64,000 nucleotides of DNA from Tyto alba (lineage: Eukaryota > Chordata > Aves > Strigiformes > Tytonidae): contig NW_024881283.1 in the NCBI RefSeq assembly GCF_018691265.1, positions 5,429,731-5,493,730 on the forward strand, in the 5' to 3' direction. How positions within the stretch are numbered: position 1 is the stretch's first letter; each line of letters opens with the position of its first letter. Shown here piece after piece: positions 60,225 through 64,000 of the stretch. The notes beneath the pieces are model-generated. The model searched no databases. It was given only the letters and a program-made list of their open reading frames with translations, and was not told where the DNA came from. The translations under genes were made by a program, and so were the position numbers.

Positions 60225-60430
60225 TCCAAAATGATCTTTTAATTCATAAAGACTTGAATGTGTGTTACGGTGCCCTGACTTAACAGCTGGAAGTGATGGA
60301 AAATCTAGTGCATTCCTGGTAAATTGTTCCAGTGCTTAGTTACTCTCACTTGGGAAAAAAAAAGACTTTTCTATCTTAATTTTTACCTTTTACTTCTTTC
60401 CTGAAGGTTGCAGCCTACCATTCTCTAAGT
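60225..60430 (-). mobile_element. Eroded CR1-like 3' end, antisense
   Basis: The + strand carries GGAAGTGATGGAAAATCTAG, GCATTCCTGGTAAATTGTTC, CAGTGCTTAGTTACTCTCAC and TTCCTGAAGGTTGCAGCC blocks. They follow the order of the reverse complement of the CR1 3' region ('GATGGAGAATCCACCACAT', 'CCCTTGGTAAGTTGTTCCA', 'ATGGTTAATTACCCTCACTG' ...). A 9-A run interrupts the copy. Several blocks in order support the call. The copy is old, and its subfamily is undetermined. Confidence 0.55.
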
Positions 60431-60434
60431 ATAT

Positions 60435-61990
60435 TAGATTCTGAATAGATTTACTAAGTATAAAACCAGGCTCTGGGAGAACCTGCTATAATATTCTCCA
60501 GCTTGAAAATTGGAAAATGTATATTTGATAAAGCATACCTATTGCTCATATTCAAAACACAGCCACACGTGGGACATGGGTGATAAGAAGAGATAAGCAG
60601 CCAGTTCCTGGTGGTCATGGCAGAATATTTTAAGAAATCACCCCGTCTCTACAAGAAGCATCAGCAGAGCAGCTCAGCGTGTTAGAGTTTCCTAAACTAC
60701 TGCAGTTACATCTCTTGCAAGCAGCAGACCCTTCCACCAGCATTGCTTTTGGCCCCAGGTGCTATCCAAGCCCGCTCATTTCTCGTGGCTATCTTTCTCT
60801 GAGTTTTTCTCTTTACCTAATCAGATCTGCTCAAAATGAAAGAGCTAGCAGCGGGGTGGGAAGGAGTGAATTTGCATTGCCTTGAAGGACAGGTGATAGA
60901 CGGATGGCACAAATACAAAAGAGAGAAAAGTCTCCCTGTCAGCTCCTGTTGAAACCTCCTTGATAGATAAAAAGATCTTGGAAGGAGTGAAAAAAAATAA
61001 GGTACTGCTTGCTCCTGGCTTCAATGGCCCGCAAGTCAGTCTGCAAAAATGAGAGCTTAATGTCAGAGGGAGCTGTAGTTAATTTATGCAGATTCCTCCT
61101 TAATGAGGCTGATGTGAGACGGGCCTATTTGGAAGATGATAGGTAGCTTTTATGAAATGAATACTCTCTCCAAGGGCTTTTCAGTGCTCTCCGCAGGCTG
61201 ATGACAGCGTTACAATCCTGGCAATGGAAGGGCTCGGCTGTCTCCGTGCCTCTGGTGAGATGCTGGTTCCAGCCACTCGCCCAAACATCTGTGGCCCCTC
61301 CAGGCCAGGGGCTGCGTCTTGGGCTCGTCCTCTTCCCTTTCACATGTAGGAACGAATTTGCAATGCAGCCTCCCTTATTTCTCTGTAAAAATAATACTTT
61401 TCAAAGTGAATAAGTAAAAAAAAAACCAACAACAACAACAAAAAAGCAACACCTTTTTTTGAAACCCAAATGAAATCCAGAGGGTTTATTTAAGTGCAAA
61501 ATTAAGTATGCTGTTTCAATTTTAACCCTTTGGGAACATTTTAGCTGATGTTAGGTCTATTTCTAAAAGACAACATGTTTTCTTGTGCTAAGGTTGAAGC
61601 AGCACGTTTTAACTGAACAGAAATTCATCTGCCACCAGATATCTTCCTGCCTAAATTCTTCCTGATATTTGATCCATATGTGTGAATAATCATGATTCCC
61701 CAAAACTTCCATAATTTTCTGTTTCACAAAAATAACCTATCTGGCTTTGTTCCTATTTAATGTGCTTTAAATAAGATACAATTTTTCCAATGTTTGCATT
61801 CTTTAGCACCTCATACAAAGATACAGCATGAAAAATGTTGGTGTGATAATGCTTCCCTTCCCATTACTCCCTTATAGACCTGAAAGTGTTCCCTGAAATT
61901 CTCTTTGTGGAAGACAGATTCTGGCTCTGGTATGAATTCGCAAAAAAAACCCCAAACCAAAACAAAACAGTTTGTCCACACAATAGCCAT
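60435..61990. other. No gene recognised
   Basis: 61070-61160 contains GTAGTTAATTTATGCAGATT and CCTTAATGAGGC in complex sequence and may be a small regulatory block. 61411-61445 is an A-rich AAC/CAACAA simple repeat. 61480-61800 is AT-rich. 61941-61970 is an (AACC/AAAAC) stretch. No exon or RNA gene is seen. Confidence 0.5.
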
Positions 61991-61993
61991 AAT

Positions 61994-62024
61994 ATTGGGC
62001 CAAATTCTGCTACTGCAAGAGTGA
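61994..62024 (+). repeat. Fragment resembling an ancient amniote palindromic repeat
   Basis: TTGGGCCAAATTCTGCTACT matches the end of a repeat I recall as common in turtles, crocodilians and birds ('GGGCCAAATTCTGCTCTCAGTTACAC'). Only about 20-25 bases align, so this is a terminal scrap. Confidence 0.4.
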
Positions 62025-62029
62025 ATGAA

Positions 62030-63385
62030 AGATAAAGACATAAATAGCTGCAGGAGTTTAAAAATTAGTTTCAGAGCCCCACAGAATCAAGTTTTTCTAT
62101 TTGATTGACTGATTAATGAGCTGTTACCAGCAGCCTGGGCATGTGTTGCCATTGCTAGCCTGTCCAGTAACTGCTGGGCTCTAATCAACACGCAAGGAAA
62201 TGTTTATACAACCCTTGCAAAGCTGAAATGCCGACTTTAACACACTTGCAGGGCTCTTTGAACAGGATGGTTACCTCTGCTCATACTTCTTGCTCACAAG
62301 TACGCACAGTACCATCCCGAGGAGGCTTTCCAAAATAATCCCAAGGCTGGAGGTCTTGCAAAGTATTGTGAAGTGGGTCGCTGGGGTCTAACTTTCCTCT
62401 TAGCAGGTACTAATATAACACCAGTGGTAACCCAGCTGAGCCAGAGCCTGAGCTGGGGGGAGGCAATGCAGGTTTGGCTTAAAAAAGACCCCCCTGTCCT
62501 TTATAGAAGAGGCTGCCCGGGCAGGTGGGATTTGCCGCCCGCTGAGGCTGGTTTAAGTGAGCTGCCTCCTCTCACCACCAGTCCAAGCCCGTGCTCTTTG
62601 GACCAGGCAGCTTTAATGCAATAGGAGAGCTGCCCTGCTCTCTAATCCAGGTAAGGTTCTAACCTTACCAGTCATGACCTGAAGGGCTTTTTTTTTTTTT
62701 TTCTTTATGAAAAGCCGCGATCAAAATGAGATCCAAACAGTGCAGAGTGCTTTGCAAACACCAAAAGACCCTGCCTGCCCCAGAGGCCGCATTTTCTAAG
62801 TATGGGTTACAACAGACAGAAACACAGTGTCTAAACTAAGTCTTGCAACAGGTTTGCAGCAGGGCAGAGTCAGACCTGTGCCCGGGAATAGACATGGTAT
62901 TTCAGAATAAAAAGCTTGCCGGCAAGAGTTCTCCAGATCCATCCAGTTACCCACCATGCAAAAGATTTCTTGATGTGTTATGAGTAAGGATACCTTAGCC
63001 AGAAATCCCACTTACTGATAACTTGTTAAGAACCAGCTTGTGCACTGAAAATTTAGACTTGGAGCTTTTTCAGCAGCTGAACTTCTGAAAAGGCCAGTTG
63101 GCTGTTCAGTACTAAACAACGGCATGTATTTATCAACTGAAAACCATACGCCACTGGATTAACAATTAAACCTTGCTGATTTATATTTCCCAATGATAAG
63201 GGGCAGGAAACAGCTTCGTCTCCACATGTAGTTCTGCTGGCTTTCCAAACTGGCCCCCGTGCTTCAAATCAAAACATCTCCAAAGCAGTACGGCCTTTGA
63301 AAAAATACAACAGTGCAGAGTTATTCTGGCTGCAGTTGTGTGCAAGTGTTTCAGTGCTTCTCATTTTGGTATGCAAAGAAGCTGG
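62030..63385. other. No gene recognised
   Basis: Contains a T run at 62688-62702 (15 bases). The plus-strand frame at 62373-62624 has no domain. Otherwise ordinary sequence. Confidence 0.5.
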
Positions 63386-63389
63386 TTGT

Positions 63390-63565
63390 GTTGGAAACAA
63401 ACATATGCTTCATTTAAAGAAGTAACCAAGTGCTTTTACGTTTAATTCTTGACCGAGTTTATGTAAAATTAATTGCATCACATGTTCTGTGTATCTTTTA
63501 ATTGCAAAACCAATTAACTTTAAAATGTTCTGCTTTGTAGTTCTCCTAATGGATGGCACAGTTTT
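63390..63565. promoter_or_regulatory. AT-rich candidate conserved non-coding block
   Basis: Words include TACGTTTAATTCTTGACC, GTAAAATTAATTGCATCACA and TTTTAATTGCAAAACCAATTAACTT-like runs, giving clustered homeodomain, POU and C/EBP-like cores (TTAATTGCAT, ATTGCAAAA). It has no frame and no repeat consensus. The call is from composition only. Confidence 0.28.
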
Positions 63566-63569
63566 AGTT

Positions 63570-64000
63570 GGCTTTACAAAATCCGTCTTTTGTTGAAACT
63601 GGGCAGGCAGCCATACTCAGTTATCTTCTGGAAGTGAGTTCCCTTCAGCTGAGCCAGTTTCAAGCAGTTGATGCACTGACATTATTTTACAGGCATGGCT
63701 TTTTGGGTGAGCATCTGTAAAGAGACTACACAGCCCTTCAAGAGGAAACGCTGGATTCCTTGGGAGAAGCGCGGCTGGCTGTTTGAGGTTGCTGGTATTC
63801 GAAGCTGGAAAGGCCTGTGGACAAAACTCCCATCATTGCTGGTGTGATTGCAATGATAGCAATGTCCAGAGCAGTCTCCAGCTTTCTGAGCAGTGCAGGA
63901 GCAAGGACAGCACCTGGGACTGGTAGCTGGGAAGAAGAGCTGTTGGGGAGCAGGACTTGCTCCTGCCTGGGAGCAGCTGATCCTGCTGGGGGTCCCCGCT
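63570..64000. other. No gene recognised
   Basis: Ordinary, GC-rising sequence to the window end. A GATTGCAATGATAGCAATGT-like stretch near 63846 is the only motif-like spot. Nothing can be assigned. Confidence 0.5.

Noticed and set aside
1..64000. Search for CRISPR arrays, phage, integrons or bacterial operons
   Set aside because: No spaced direct repeats, no ribosome-binding-site-led gene series and no long genes. The composition and CR1 relic indicate vertebrate nuclear DNA.
1..64000. Endogenous retrovirus or LTR
   Set aside because: No paired LTR-like direct repeats, primer-binding site, or gag/pol/env-like frame was recognised by eye.

Overview
This window looks like vertebrate nuclear DNA, most likely from a bird. 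The best evidence is one clear fragment of a CR1-type non-LTR retrotransposon (9994-10110, + strand). It encodes the reverse-transcriptase tail motif DTKLGGAVDPPEGCAAVQRD followed by DRLEKWA, which is typical of sauropsid CR1. The low density of interspersed repeats, the lack of young CR1 3' ends or recognisable LTRs, and A-rich (AACC/AAAAC)n and T-rich (TTTTG)n stretches also fit a bird. Reptile cannot be excluded, and no species can be named from the sequence alone.

I find no intact protein-coding gene, tRNA, rRNA, CRISPR array or bacterial-style operon. The open reading frames are short, stop-limited and mostly in GC-rich or tandem-repeat stretches, as expected by chance. The window reads as intergenic or deep intronic sequence. 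Two places have weak coding character. At 44534-44770 (- strand) an uninterrupted Ser/Gln-rich frame has plausible splice borders. At 50700-51370 (+ strand) there are broken coiled-coil-like frames with stops. Neither is assigned to a family.

Layout. 1-7 kb: unremarkable sequence with two eroded MIR-like pieces. 7.0 kb: a three-copy 20-bp GC-rich minisatellite. 8.9-9.3 kb: an AT-rich, TAATT-rich block. 10 kb: the CR1 fragment. 11.8-12.7 kb: an ancient repeat followed by a CpG-rich patch. 13.1-13.5 kb: a candidate conserved non-coding block. 14-26 kb: mostly featureless. 26.5-28 kb: a short CpG-island-like patch followed by AT-rich blocks. 28-36 kb: sparse. 36-47 kb: a CpG patch, several candidate regulatory blocks, two ancient repeats, a G-quadruplex motif and the coding-like frame. 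47-60 kb: simple repeats, GC-rich patches, a 47-base polypurine run and an 18-base G run. 60-64 kb: an eroded antisense CR1-like repeat, an ancient palindromic-family fragment and a final AT-rich block.

The most defensible reading is a repeat-poor, gene-free regulatory landscape, possibly next to a developmental gene outside the window. I found no new biological system. The conserved-element calls are inferences from composition and need alignment. Identifications of ancient repeats rest on remembered consensus similarity, not on a search. CpG counts were made by hand and are approximate.
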